A stretch of 64,000 nucleotides of DNA from Herbiconiux ginsengi (GCF_900107435.1 NZ_FNPZ01000003.1:620001-684000), one strand, 5' to 3'. Positions 34,630-43,566 are shown, counted from the stretch's first letter. Numbers and translations: made by a program. The notes: generated by a model from the letters alone, not told the origin.

Positions 34630-36063
34630 ATGAAGACCCTCATCACCGGCGGCACCGTCGTGAACGCGACGGGCACGGCTCAGGCGGACGTGCTCATCGA
34701 CGGCGACACGATCGCGGCGGTGCTCGCCCCGGGAAGCACCCTCCTGGGGTTCGACCTCGCGGGCAACGTCGACGAGGTCGTGGATGCGTCGGGCAAATAC
34801 GTCATCCCGGGCGGCATCGACGCGCACACCCACATGCAGATGCCGTTCGGCGGCACCGAGGCCAGCGACACCTTCGAGACAGGCACTCGGGCGGCGGCGC
34901 ACGGCGGCACCACGTCGATCATCGATTTCGTGGTGCAGTACGCGGGCGAGAACATCCTCGACCAATACAAGCTGTGGCACGAGAAGGCGGCGGGCAACTG
35001 CGCCATCGACTACGGGTTCCACCAGATCCTCTCCGACGTGCAGGATTCGTCGTTGACGGCGATGGATGAGCTGATCAACGAGGGCGTCACCTCGTTCAAG
35101 CTCTTCATGGCCTACAAAGGTGTGTTCCTCAGCGACGACGGCCAGATCGTGAAGGCGATGCAGCGGGCGAGCGACAACGGGTCGCTCATAATGATGCACG
35201 CCGAGAACGGCTCCGTCATCGACCTGCTGGTGAAGCAGCACCTCGAGCGCGGCGAGACCACCCCCTACTACCACGGTGTCTCGCGGCCGTGGCAGGCGGA
35301 GGAGGAGGCCACGCACCGGGCGATCATGCTCGCGAACCTCACCGGCGCACCGCTCTACATCGTGCACGTCAGCGCCAAGCAGGCCGTGGAGCAGATCGCG
35401 GCGGCCCGCGACAACGGGCAGAACGTGTTCGCGGAGACCTGTCCCCAATACCTGTACCTGAGCCTCGAAGACCAGCTCGGCGCATCCAGCCCCGAGTGGG
35501 GCGACTTCGAGGGCGCGAAGTGGGTGTGCTCCACTCCGTTGCGGTCGAAGCACGAGGGCCACCAGAACCACATGTGGCGCGGCCTCCGCACGAACGACCT
35601 GCAGGTGATCTCCACCGATCACTGCCCGTTCTGCATGAAGGGCCAGAAGGACATGGGCCTCGGCGACTTCTCGAAGATCCCGAACGGCATCGGCTCGGTG
35701 GAGCACCGGATGGACCTGATCTACCAGGGCGTGGTGATGGGCGAGATCAGCCTGCCGCGTTGGGTGGAGCTGACCTCCACGACGCCGGCGCGGATGTTCG
35801 GGGTCTACGGCAAGAAGGGCGTCATCCAGCCTGGCGCCGACGGCGACGTCGTGATCTACGACCCGAACGGTCACACCTCCATCGGGCTCGAGAAGACGCA
35901 TCACATGAACATGGACTACTCGGCCTGGGAGGGATTCGAGATCGACGGCCACGTCGACACCGTGTTCTCCCGCGGGCGCAAGATCGTCGACGAGAACCAG
36001 TACCTCGGCCGCAAGGGCGATGGCGCGTACTTCAAGCGCGGACTGAGCCAGTATTTGATCTGA
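34630..36063 (+). CDS. hydA: Dihydropyrimidinase (D-hydantoinase)
   Basis: Binuclear-metal amidohydrolase opening the ring of dihydrouracil or dihydrothymine to the N-carbamoyl-beta-amino acid. Metal ligands visible: GGIDAHTHMQMPF (HxH), the lysine to be carboxylated in TSFKLFMAYKG, His in MMHAENG and in IVHVSAKQA, Asp in ISTDHCPF. 477 aa, normal. GGAGGGGGAG upstream of ATG 34630. A hydantoin or other cyclic ureide substrate cannot be excluded from sequence. Confidence 0.92.
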   Translation: MKTLITGGTVVNATGTAQADVLIDGDTIAAVLAPGSTLLGFDLAGNVDEVVDASGKYVIPGGIDAHTHMQMPFGGTEASDTFETGTRAAAHGGTTSIIDFVVQYAGENILDQYKLWHEKAAGNCAIDYGFHQILSDVQDSSLTAMDELINEGVTSFKLFMAYKGVFLSDDGQIVKAMQRASDNGSLIMMHAENGSVIDLLVKQHLERGETTPYYHGVSRPWQAEEEATHRAIMLANLTGAPLYIVHVSAKQAVEQIAAARDNGQNVFAETCPQYLYLSLEDQLGASSPEWGDFEGAKWVCSTPLRSKHEGHQNHMWRGLRTNDLQVISTDHCPFCMKGQKDMGLGDFSKIPNGIGSVEHRMDLIYQGVVMGEISLPRWVELTSTTPARMFGVYGKKGVIQPGADGDVVIYDPNGHTSIGLEKTHHMNMDYSAWEGFEIDGHVDTVFSRGRKIVDENQYLGRKGDGAYFKRGLSQYLI

Positions 36064-36122
36064 GCCTGTTCTGCGATCCGGCAGGCGCATCCGCCCACTC
36101 GCCCGAAAGAGAGACACAGCAC

Positions 36123-37139
36123 ATGGAATTCGGCGCGGTCGTTCAGACCAATCCTCCGGCGGCCCGCACGGTCGGGCTCGCCAAGCTCAGCGAGCAGTAC
36201 GGCTTCGACTACTTCTGGACCTTCGATTCGCACCTGCTCTGGCAGGAGCCGTACGTCATCTACAGCCAGATCCTGGCCGAGACGCACAAGATCAAGGTCG
36301 GCCCGATGGTCACCAACCCGGCCACCCGTGACTGGACGGTCACGGCATCCGTCTACGCCACGCTCAACGAGATGTACGGCAACCGCACCATCTGCGGCAT
36401 CGGCCGCGGCGACTCCGCGGTGCGCGTCACCAACGGGGCGCCCACGACGCTGAAGACGCTGCGGGAGTCGATCCACGTCATCCGTGAGCTCGGAAACTCG
36501 CGCTCGGTGGAATACAACGGGGCGACGCTGCAGTTCCCCTGGAGCCACGGATCGCAGCTCGACGTGTGGGTGGCCGCCTACGGCCCGCTGGCCCTCAAGG
36601 TGGCCGGGGAGGTGGGCGACGGCTTCATCCTGCAGTGCGGCGACGTCGACATCGCGAAGTGGATGATCGCCTCGGTGCGCGCCGCCGCCGAGAACGTGGG
36701 GCGGAATCCCGACGACATCGCGTTCTGTGTGGCCGCTCCGATGTACATCGGCGACGACTGGGAGCACATGCGCGACCAGTGCCGCTGGTTCGGCGGCATG
36801 GTGGGCAACCACGTGGCCGACATCGTGGCCAAGTACGGCGAGCACAGCGAGGTTCCACAGGCGCTGACCGACTACATCAAAGACCGCGAGGGCTACGACT
36901 ACAACGAGCACGGCCGCGCGGGCAACACGCACACGAGCTTCGTGCCGGATGAGATCGTCGACCGGTTCTGCGTGCTCGGCACCGCCGAGCAGCACATCGA
37001 GAAGCTCAAGCAGCTGAAGGACATCGGGGTCACCCAGTTCGCCGGTTACCTGCAGCACGACTTCAAGGAGGAGACCCTCCGCGTGTACGGCGAGACCGTC
37101 ATGCCCGCTCTCCGCGACCACATCACGGCCAAGGCATGA
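36123..37139 (+). CDS. F420-type LLM oxidoreductase of the pyrimidine operon (TIGR03842-like)
   Basis: 338-residue luciferase-like barrel. Segments such as DYFWTFDSHLLWQEPYVIYS, VGPMVTNPATRDW, CGIGRGDSAVR and VAAYGPLALKVAGEVGDGF agree with the subfamily I know as TIGR03842 (CPS_4088 type), predicted to bind F420. It is the only redox enzyme in an operon that otherwise has the hydrolytic steps and transport for reductive pyrimidine degradation, so it may carry out the redox step on uracil/thymine or a modified pyrimidine. Stop overlaps the next gene's ATG (ATGA). Confidence 0.82.
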   Translation: MEFGAVVQTNPPAARTVGLAKLSEQYGFDYFWTFDSHLLWQEPYVIYSQILAETHKIKVGPMVTNPATRDWTVTASVYATLNEMYGNRTICGIGRGDSAVRVTNGAPTTLKTLRESIHVIRELGNSRSVEYNGATLQFPWSHGSQLDVWVAAYGPLALKVAGEVGDGFILQCGDVDIAKWMIASVRAAAENVGRNPDDIAFCVAAPMYIGDDWEHMRDQCRWFGGMVGNHVADIVAKYGEHSEVPQALTDYIKDREGYDYNEHGRAGNTHTSFVPDEIVDRFCVLGTAEQHIEKLKQLKDIGVTQFAGYLQHDFKEETLRVYGETVMPALRDHITAKA

Positions 37140-38047
37140 GCGAACGCTCCCGAGCGGGTTCGAGCGGCCCGCGCACCAACCAGACGGCGAAGCGGATCGC
37201 CTTCGGCGTCGGGGGTGTGGTGCTGCTCGTGGCGATCTGGGAGCTCTACAAGGCGCTCGGCCCGGCGACCGGGGTGGTGGTCGGCGACCTCACGATCCTT
37301 CCCCGCACCACCGATCTCGCCATGCCGCACGTCTGGGACATGATCGGCCGCCTGTTCGAACCCACCGGCGGCGGGCGCGACGCGATGCCGGTGTGGCTCG
37401 CGGTGGTGCAGGCCTCCGTGTTCAGTCTCGGCGTGGCGGCCGTGGGCTGGGTGGTGGGCGTGGTCGTGGGGCTGCTCCTGGCCATCCTGATGCAGCGTTT
37501 CCGCACCGCGGAGTCGGCCGTGCTGCCGTGGATCATCCTCAGCCAGACCGTGCCGCTCATCGCCATAGCACCACTCGTGCGGCGCTGGGGCTCGCAGCTC
37601 GAGTTCGGCGATTTCAGCTGGGAGAACTGGATGTCGGTGGCCGTCATCGCCTCCTACCTAGCCTTCTTCCCGGTGTCGATCGGCGCGCTCCGCGGGCTGA
37701 ACTCGCCCGACACCATCCACGTCGAACTGTTCCGCAGCTACGGCGTGGGCTGGTGGAAGACCCTGTTCGTGCTGCGCCTGCCGGCCAGCGTGCCCTATCT
37801 GCTGCCCGCCCTGCGGCTCGCCGCCGCCAACGCGGTGATCGGCACCGTGGTGGCCGAGGTCTCAATCGGCCTGCGCGGCGGCATCGGCCGCATGATCATC
37901 GAGTACGCCCAGCAGGCTTCGGGCGACCCGGCCAAGACCTGGGCGCCGATCTTCGGCGCCGTCGCGGTGGGCCTCGTGGCCGCCGGATTCATCGCCCTGC
38001 TCGGAGTGCTGCTCCGCCGTTACCGTCGAGGGGAAGTGCCCGCATGA
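37136..38047 (+). CDS. ABC transporter permease (NitT/TauT/THI5-type), first copy
   Basis: 303 aa, about six membrane spans. The EAA-type cytoplasmic loop is VELFRSYGVGWWKTLFVLRLPASVPYLLPAL (split: residues ~200-230). It has a long periplasmic/N-terminal segment before span 2. Together with the ATPase, the second permease and the lipoprotein it forms an importer whose binding protein resembles THI5/NMT1 pyrimidine-binding proteins. Overlaps the genes on either side by 4 bases (ATGA), so stoichiometric coupled translation is expected. Confidence 0.87.
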   Translation: MSERSRAGSSGPRTNQTAKRIAFGVGGVVLLVAIWELYKALGPATGVVVGDLTILPRTTDLAMPHVWDMIGRLFEPTGGGRDAMPVWLAVVQASVFSLGVAAVGWVVGVVVGLLLAILMQRFRTAESAVLPWIILSQTVPLIAIAPLVRRWGSQLEFGDFSWENWMSVAVIASYLAFFPVSIGALRGLNSPDTIHVELFRSYGVGWWKTLFVLRLPASVPYLLPALRLAAANAVIGTVVAEVSIGLRGGIGRMIIEYAQQASGDPAKTWAPIFGAVAVGLVAAGFIALLGVLLRRYRRGEVPA

Positions 38048-38901
38048 GCGACGCATCCGACATCACCACCGCACCCGCCACAGCGCCTGTCGTTCCGGAT
38101 GCCGCCGTGCAGGTCTCCGGGGTCGACAAGATCTTCACCGGCAAGAAGAAGGCCACGGTCACCGCCCTCGAGTCCATCGATCTCACGGTGGCGCCCGGCG
38201 AGTTCGTCTCGCTGATCGGGCCGTCGGGATGCGGCAAGTCGACGCTGCTGCGCCTGATCGCCGATCTCGACACGCCCTCCACGGGCACCGTCACCGTGTT
38301 CGGCAAGACGGCGCGTCAGGCCCGCATCGACCAGGAGTACGGCATCGCCTTCCAGCAGGCCGGCCTCCTGCCGTGGCGCACCGTCACCGGCAACATCGAG
38401 CTGCCGCTCGAACTGCACGGTGTCGGCGGCGCCGCCCGCAAGGCACGGGTGAGCGAGCTGCTCGCCCTGGTCGGGCTCTCCGACTTCGCCGAGAGCTACC
38501 CCGACCAGCTCTCCGGCGGCATGCAGCAGCGTGTGGCGATCGCCCGGGCCCTCGCCGAGAGCCCGCGCCTGCTGCTCATGGACGAGCCGTTCGGGGCGCT
38601 CGACGAGATGACCCGCGAACGGATGCAGACCGAGCTCGTGCGCATCACCGGCGAGACCGGGGCGGCCGTCGTGTTCGTGACCCACTCCATCCCCGAGGCC
38701 GTCTACCTCTCGAACCGGGTGGTCGTGATGTCGCCTCGGCCCGGACGCATCCGCGACGTGCTCACCGTCTCGCTCGGCACTGCGCAGGAGCGCACCGAGG
38801 AGCTGCGCGAGAACGAGGCCTTCTTCGAGAACGTCAGCAAGGTGCGCGAACTGCTGCACGGTGAGGCGCCGGTGGGCATCCGGGGGGTCGAGACCCGATG
38901 A
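38044..38901 (+). CDS. ABC transporter ATP-binding protein
   Basis: 285 aa. Walker A GPSGCGKSTLLRLI (about residues 59-72), Q-loop AFQQAGLLPWRTV, signature LSGGMQQRVAIARAL (about 156-170), Walker B LLLMDEPFGALDE, H-loop VTHSIPEA: the SsuB/TauB-type energiser for small-molecule import. ATG 38044 overlaps the preceding stop; the last codons overlap the start of permease 2. Confidence 0.94.
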   Translation: MSDASDITTAPATAPVVPDAAVQVSGVDKIFTGKKKATVTALESIDLTVAPGEFVSLIGPSGCGKSTLLRLIADLDTPSTGTVTVFGKTARQARIDQEYGIAFQQAGLLPWRTVTGNIELPLELHGVGGAARKARVSELLALVGLSDFAESYPDQLSGGMQQRVAIARALAESPRLLLMDEPFGALDEMTRERMQTELVRITGETGAAVVFVTHSIPEAVYLSNRVVVMSPRPGRIRDVLTVSLGTAQERTEELRENEAFFENVSKVRELLHGEAPVGIRGVETR

Positions 38902-39671
38902 GGAGCTCTGCCGGCATCTACCGCACCGTGCTCGCCCCGGTGCTGCTCGGCCTCGTCGCACTCGCGCTGTGGCAGCTGCTCGTCGTCGCCTTCGACATCA
39001 AGGCGTTCATCGTGCCGGGCCCAATCGCCATCGGCACCGAGTTCGGCGCCAACCTCTCAACGGTGCTGCAGGGCGCGCTCGTCACGGGCGGCAACGCGCT
39101 GGTGGGGCTTGTCATCGGCGGCGTCACCGGCATCCTGTTCGCCATCATCGCCGCCCTCGTGCGCGTGATCGACGAGTTGAGCGCCGCCGTGGTCGCCGCG
39201 ATCGCCGTGGTGCCGATCGTGGCCCTTGCGCCCGTGCTCTACACGATGTTCGGCGCGGCGGCCGAGACCGGGCGGCAACTGGTGGCCGCGATCGCCGTGT
39301 TCATCCCCGTCTACATCAACACCCTGCGGGGACTGCGGCAGGTGCGGCCCGTGCATCGCGACCTGATGCGCGTGTACGCGGCATCCGCGTGGCAGACGAC
39401 GCGCACCGTGACCGTGCCGGGCGCGTTGCCGTTCATCTTCACGGGGCTCCGGATCGCGTCGAGCCTCGCCGTGATCTCCGCCCTCATCGCCGAATACTTC
39501 GGCGGCCCCATCGGCGGTCTCGGCAAGTCGATCACCTCCGCTGCGAGCGGCTCGAACTACAGCCTCGCCTGGGCTTACGTGCTCGGCGCCATCATCGTCG
39601 GGCTCGTGTTCTACTGCGTCACCCTCGCCATCGAGAAGATCGCGACGCGGCACTACAGCCCGAACACCTAG
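38898..39671 (+). CDS. ABC transporter permease, second copy
   Basis: 257 aa, six spans. EAA loop LMRVYAASAWQTTRTVTVPG, then ALPFIFTGLRIASSLAVISA. Diverged from the first permease, so the transporter is probably a heterodimer. ATG 38898 overlaps the ATPase stop (ATGA). Confidence 0.9.
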   Translation: MRSSAGIYRTVLAPVLLGLVALALWQLLVVAFDIKAFIVPGPIAIGTEFGANLSTVLQGALVTGGNALVGLVIGGVTGILFAIIAALVRVIDELSAAVVAAIAVVPIVALAPVLYTMFGAAAETGRQLVAAIAVFIPVYINTLRGLRQVRPVHRDLMRVYAASAWQTTRTVTVPGALPFIFTGLRIASSLAVISALIAEYFGGPIGGLGKSITSAASGSNYSLAWAYVLGAIIVGLVFYCVTLAIEKIATRHYSPNT

Positions 39672-39709
39672 GTCTGCACCATCCGGCACCACCAAGAAGG
39701 AGGAGCAAC

Positions 39710-40858
39710 ATGAAACACAGCACCCGTCTCATCAGCGGCGTCGGCGCCCTCGCCGTCACCGCGCTCGCGCTCGCGGGCTGTTCGAGCGGCGGCTCGAGCG
39801 ATTCCACCGACTCGGCCGACTCCGGCGACCTCACCCCGGTCAGCCTGCAGCTGCAGTGGTACTCGCAGGCCCAGTTCGCCGGCTACTACGCGGCCCTCGA
39901 CCAGGGCTACTACGAGGATGAAGGCCTCGACGTCTCGATCCTCGAAGGCGCCGCCGACATCGTCCCGATCGACGTGCTCACCGGCGGCGACGCCGACTTC
40001 GCGATCTCCTGGGTTCCGAAGGTGCTCGGCTCGATCGAGCAGGGCGCCGCGGTCACCGACATCGCGCAGATCTTCGAGCGAAGCGGCACCACGCAGATCT
40101 CGATGAAGGATGCGAACATCACCTCGCCCGCCGACCTCAAGGGCAAGACGGTCGGCAGCTGGGGCTACGGCAACGAGTGGGAGCTCTTCGCCGGGATGCA
40201 GAAGGCCGGCGTGAACGTGGGCGACATCTCACTCGTGCAGCAGGCCTTCGACATGAACGGCTTCCTGGCCGGCGACATCCAGGCTGCTCAGGCGATGACC
40301 TACAACGAGTACGCTCAGGTGCTCGAGACGGTCAACCCCGCCACCGGCGAGCTGTACACGCCCGAGGAGCTGAACGTCATCAACTGGAACGACGAAGGCA
40401 CCGCGATGCTCCAGGACGCCATCTGGGCCGACTCCGACCGCCTCGCCAGCGACTCCGACTACGCCGACACGGCCGTGAAGTTCATCAAGGCCTCGATCAA
40501 GGGCTGGGCCTACGCCCGCGACAACCCCGAAGAGGCCGCGAAGATCGTGACCGCGTCGGGATCGCAGCTCGGCGAGAGCCACCAGCTCTGGATGACCAAC
40601 GAGGTCAACAAACTGATCTGGCCCTCCGAGAACGGCGTCGGCATGATCAACCAGGACGAATGGGACCAGACGGTCTCCATCGCCAAGGGCACCGAGAACG
40701 AGACGGGCGCGACCATCATCACGTCCGACCCGCCGGAGACCGCGTTCTCGAACGAGTACGTGGAGAAGGCGCTCTCGGAGCTGAAGGATGAAGGGGTGGA
40801 CGTGAACGGGGCGGACTTCAAGCCGATCACGGTCACTCTCAAGGAGGGTGGCCAGTAG
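39710..40858 (+). CDS. ABC transporter substrate-binding lipoprotein (NMT1/THI5-like)
   Basis: 382 aa. Signal peptide with lipobox LALAGC (Cys near residue 24), then a Ser/Asp linker and a type-II periplasmic binding fold: VSLQLQWYSQAQFAGYYAALDQGYYEDEGL (over residues ~42-71) is the typical NMT1/THI5 opening for proteins binding pyrimidine-like ligands. In this operon a pyrimidine, dihydropyrimidine or related ureide ligand is the simplest guess. AAGGAGG precedes ATG 39710. Followed by a very strong palindrome. Confidence 0.9.
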   Translation: MKHSTRLISGVGALAVTALALAGCSSGGSSDSTDSADSGDLTPVSLQLQWYSQAQFAGYYAALDQGYYEDEGLDVSILEGAADIVPIDVLTGGDADFAISWVPKVLGSIEQGAAVTDIAQIFERSGTTQISMKDANITSPADLKGKTVGSWGYGNEWELFAGMQKAGVNVGDISLVQQAFDMNGFLAGDIQAAQAMTYNEYAQVLETVNPATGELYTPEELNVINWNDEGTAMLQDAIWADSDRLASDSDYADTAVKFIKASIKGWAYARDNPEEAAKIVTASGSQLGESHQLWMTNEVNKLIWPSENGVGMINQDEWDQTVSIAKGTENETGATIITSDPPETAFSNEYVEKALSELKDEGVDVNGADFKPITVTLKEGGQ

Positions 40859-40867
40859 GTCACGCCC

Positions 40868-40954
40868 GTCGATTCCGGGGCGGTATTCACCCTCCGCCTA
40901 AGGGTTGAGCGGAGCTCAAAGGCGGCGGAGGGCGAACACCGCCCCGGAATCGAC
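40868..40954. repeat. 31-bp-arm palindrome after the ABC transporter genes
   Basis: Arms 40868-40898 and 40924-40954 are complementary over 31 bases with only two mismatches (left arm starts GTCGATTCCGGGGCGGT); loop 25 bases. It lies between two genes of the same direction, so it may partly terminate or stabilise the transporter mRNA. No T-tract follows. Confidence 0.88.
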
Positions 40955-40995
40955 TACCAAGAAACATCGAACGAGAGAGAGAAACAGGCAGCACC

Positions 40996-42333
40996 ATGAA
41001 TCTTGACCCGGCAGACCAGCAGCTTGCGCTCGAACTGGATCGTGCACATGTGTTCCACTCCTGGTCGGCTCAGGCGACTCTGAAGCCGATGGTGATCGCC
41101 GGGGGACTGGGGTCGACGGTGTGGGACTTCGAGGGGAACGAATTCCTCGACTTTTCTTCGCAGTTGGTGAACACGAACATCGGGCATCAGCATCCGGCTG
41201 TGGTGGCTGCGATCAAAGAGCAGGCGGATGTCCTCACCACTGTTGCTCCGGCTCATGCGAATCTGACTCGGGGGAAGGCTGCCCAGCGGATTTTGGCGCG
41301 GGCGGGGAACACGTTCAGCAAGGTGTTCTTCACCAACGGTGGGGCGGATGCCAATGAGAACGCGATCCGGATGGCGCGGCTGTACACGGGGCGCGACAAG
41401 GTGCTGTCGCACTATCGCTCCTATCACGGCAACACGGGGGCGGCCATCGTCGCCACGGGGGACTGGCGGCGGGTGCCGAACGAGTACGCGCGGGGGCACG
41501 TGCACTTCTTCGGGCCGTTCGCGTATCGGTCGGAGTTCTGGTCGGCCTCGGTCGAGGAGGAGTCGGCGCGGGCGCTGCACCACCTTCGGCGGGTCATCCA
41601 GGCCGAGGGGCCGACCTCGATCGCGGCGATCCTGATCGAGACGATCCCCGGCACCGCCGGCGTGCTGGTGCCCCCGCCCGGTTACCTCGCGGGTGTGCGA
41701 GCGTTGGCCGACGAGTACGGCATCGTGCTGATCTTCGACGAGGTGATGGCCGGATTCGGCCGCACCGGGTCGTGGTTCGCCTTCCAGGCCCTCGCCGAGC
41801 AGGAGGGCGGACTCGTCGAGCCCGACCTGATCAGCTTCGCGAAGGGCGTGAACTCGGGCTACGTGCCGGCCGGCGGCGTGATCATCTCGCCCGCCATCGC
41901 CGACATCTTCGACGACAACGTCTTCCCGGGCGGCCTGACCTACTCCGGGCATCCGCTCGCCATGGCGTCGATCGTCGGCACGCTCGACGCGATGGAAGAC
42001 GAAGGGATCGTCGACAACGCCGCCCACATCGGGCGCGACCTGCTCGAGCCGGGGCTCGCGGCTCTTGCGGCGAAGTACCCGATCATCGGCGAGGTGCGCG
42101 GGGTCGGCGTCTTCTGGGCACTCGACCTGGTGAGCGACCCGGAGACCCGGGCGCCGCTCTCGGCCGGGGGAGTCGGCGCCCTCAAAGCCGCTCTGCTCGC
42201 GCGTGGGCTGCTGCCCTTCACGGCCGACAACAGGCTGCACGTGGTGCCGCCCTGCGTCGTGACGGATGCCGAGGTCGAGCGGGCGCTGGCGATCTACGAC
42301 GAGGCGTTCGGCGCGGTCGGCGACGTCGACTGA
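40996..42333 (+). CDS. Class III aminotransferase (probable beta-amino acid transaminase)
   Basis: 445 aa, PLP fold-type I class III: FFTNGGADANENAIRMAR (cofactor phosphate), SHYRSYHGNTGAAI, LIFDEVMAGFGRTGSW (the Asp contacting PLP), and the PLP lysine in ISFAKGVNSGYVPAGGV (about residue 284). At the end of the pyrimidine-type operon the expected substrate is beta-alanine or beta-aminoisobutyrate, giving malonate semialdehyde or its methyl form; omega-amino acids cannot be excluded. ATG 40996 after GAGAGAGAAAC. Its last 40 bases overlap a small antisense-strand gene. Confidence 0.87.
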   Translation: MNLDPADQQLALELDRAHVFHSWSAQATLKPMVIAGGLGSTVWDFEGNEFLDFSSQLVNTNIGHQHPAVVAAIKEQADVLTTVAPAHANLTRGKAAQRILARAGNTFSKVFFTNGGADANENAIRMARLYTGRDKVLSHYRSYHGNTGAAIVATGDWRRVPNEYARGHVHFFGPFAYRSEFWSASVEEESARALHHLRRVIQAEGPTSIAAILIETIPGTAGVLVPPPGYLAGVRALADEYGIVLIFDEVMAGFGRTGSWFAFQALAEQEGGLVEPDLISFAKGVNSGYVPAGGVIISPAIADIFDDNVFPGGLTYSGHPLAMASIVGTLDAMEDEGIVDNAAHIGRDLLEPGLAALAAKYPIIGEVRGVGVFWALDLVSDPETRAPLSAGGVGALKAALLARGLLPFTADNRLHVVPPCVVTDAEVERALAIYDEAFGAVGDVD

Positions 42334-42449
42334 GCCCGGGCGGTGCCCCGCGTGGGGGCCGCCCGGTAGCCGTCGCGGGCGATCACGACCACGCTCGCCG
42401 CGATACCGCATGCCCCGAGGGCGCCGAACAGCAGGAGCGCGATGACCAT
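42294..42449 (-). CDS. Small membrane peptide (51 aa)
   Basis: Too short for routine gene finding but well supported: ATG 42449 with GAGGAGGAG ending 6 bases upstream, then MVIALLLFGALGACGIAASV followed by VVIARDGYRAAPTRG, i.e. one membrane span then a basic Arg/Tyr motif and a Ser/Thr/Pro tail. The codons keep the genome's G/C third-position bias. The 3' end overlaps the aminotransferase gene by 40 bases on the opposite strand. Divergent from lysR, so it may be its target. Function unknown. Confidence 0.7.
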   Translation of the reverse strand: MVIALLLFGALGACGIAASVVVIARDGYRAAPTRGTARAQSTSPTAPNASS

Positions 42450-42513
42450 GGTGAACTCCTCCTCGTGAACCCCGTCGGAGGGCTCAGAGCCACGATGGCA
42501 GCGCGAGAGCTGT

Positions 42514-42532
42514 AGAACAATCGCAGAGTTCT
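42514..42532. promoter_or_regulatory. LysR-type operator candidate
   Basis: Inverted repeat AGAAC-N9-GTTCT (42514-42518 and 42528-42532) in the 107-base spacer between the small membrane peptide gene and lysR; the dyad shape and position fit LysR-family autoregulatory sites. Confidence 0.45.
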
Positions 42533-42544
42533 TTGCTATTCCTG

Positions 42545-42550
42545 TAGAGT
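42545..42550 (+). promoter_or_regulatory. -10 element of the lysR-type gene
   Basis: TAGAGT ends 7 bases before ATG 42557; leaderless start predicted. CTGTAGA occurs here and again at 42510, possibly half-sites. Confidence 0.55.
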
Positions 42551-42556
42551 CCCTAC

Positions 42557-43495
42557 ATGGATCTGCGTCGCCTCGAATTGCTGCGTGAACTCGCCGAGCG
42601 GGGCAGCATCACCGAGGTCGCGCGCGCGACGCACCGCACGCCCTCCGCGGTCTCGCAGCAGTTGCGCATCCTGGAGCGGGAGGCGGGCCTGCCGCTGACC
42701 GAGAAGGCCGGCCGCGGCATCGTGCTGACCGATGCCGGCCGGGCGCTCGCCCGCAGCGCCACCGACGTGGCTGTGGCCATCGAGCAGGCGACGGCGCTCT
42801 GGGACGAGTTCCGCAACGACCCGACCGGCGAGGTGTCGCTCGCCACCTTCCCCACCGGCGGCCAGATGCTGCTGCCCGGCGTCGTGAACCGCCTCGACGC
42901 CGTCGGCGGCCTCACTCTGCACTGCTCCGACCGCGACCCTGAGAGCGACGACTTCCCGGCCCTCACGGCCGACTTCGATATCGTGCTCGCCCACACCGCG
43001 TCCTCCGCCGCCATGAATTGGCCCACCACCGACGTCACGGCCGTGAAGCTGATGACGGAGCCACTCGACATCGCTCTGCCGCCGGGGCATCCGCTGGCCG
43101 CGAAAGAGCTGCTCGACCCCGAAGACCTGATCGGGGAACGCTGGATCGGCGTGCCGTGGGGTTACCCCTTCGAGCGCACGATCCACGACATCTCGGCCGC
43201 CGCCGGCTCGCCGATGAACGTCGTGCAGCGCTTCGGCGACACGCGGGTGACCGAGGCCTTCGTGGCCGCGGGGCTCGGCATCGCCATCCTGCCCTGCTAC
43301 ACGGCGGGCGGCGCCTATCGCAGCGAGATCGTGCTGAAGAACCTGCGGGGAGTGGTGGCCGAACGTCACATCTTCGCCCTGATGCGACCCGACCGTGCCG
43401 AACGGTTGGCCGTGCGCACCGTCGTCGACGCGTTGCGCGCCGAAGCGGATGCGGTGGTCGCCGCGAACCTCCACCGCAACCCGCCCCGCCCCTAG
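42557..43495 (+). CDS. LysR family transcriptional regulator
   Basis: 312 aa. N-terminal winged helix (MDLRRLELLRELAERGSITE, VARATHRTPSAVSQQLRILE, residues 1-45), dimerisation helix, and a periplasmic-binding-like effector domain (TGEVSLATFPTGGQMLLPGV onward). Effector unknown. Separated from the pyrimidine-type operon by the small divergent gene; it could regulate that gene or the aminotransferase. Leaderless start predicted from TAGAGT. Confidence 0.9.
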   Translation: MDLRRLELLRELAERGSITEVARATHRTPSAVSQQLRILEREAGLPLTEKAGRGIVLTDAGRALARSATDVAVAIEQATALWDEFRNDPTGEVSLATFPTGGQMLLPGVVNRLDAVGGLTLHCSDRDPESDDFPALTADFDIVLAHTASSAAMNWPTTDVTAVKLMTEPLDIALPPGHPLAAKELLDPEDLIGERWIGVPWGYPFERTIHDISAAAGSPMNVVQRFGDTRVTEAFVAAGLGIAILPCYTAGGAYRSEIVLKNLRGVVAERHIFALMRPDRAERLAVRTVVDALRAEADAVVAANLHRNPPRP

Positions 43496-43566
43496 GCCGC
43501 CCCGCGCCGGGGCCCCATCGCCGACCCGCCCGGCTGGGCATCGGCTGAGTCCCGTCTGATCGACGG

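Noticed and set aside
32482-34630. Long rightward open frame running antisense to the MocR-type gene and into dihydropyrimidinase
   Set aside because: Only the part from 34630 onward is a real gene; the rest is the complement of the regulator and crosses a promoter region.
37100-37140. A thiamine-diphosphate riboswitch before the THI5-like transporter
   Set aside because: The permease overlaps the preceding gene by 4 bases; there is no untranslated leader to hold one, and none was seen before the first gene of the operon.
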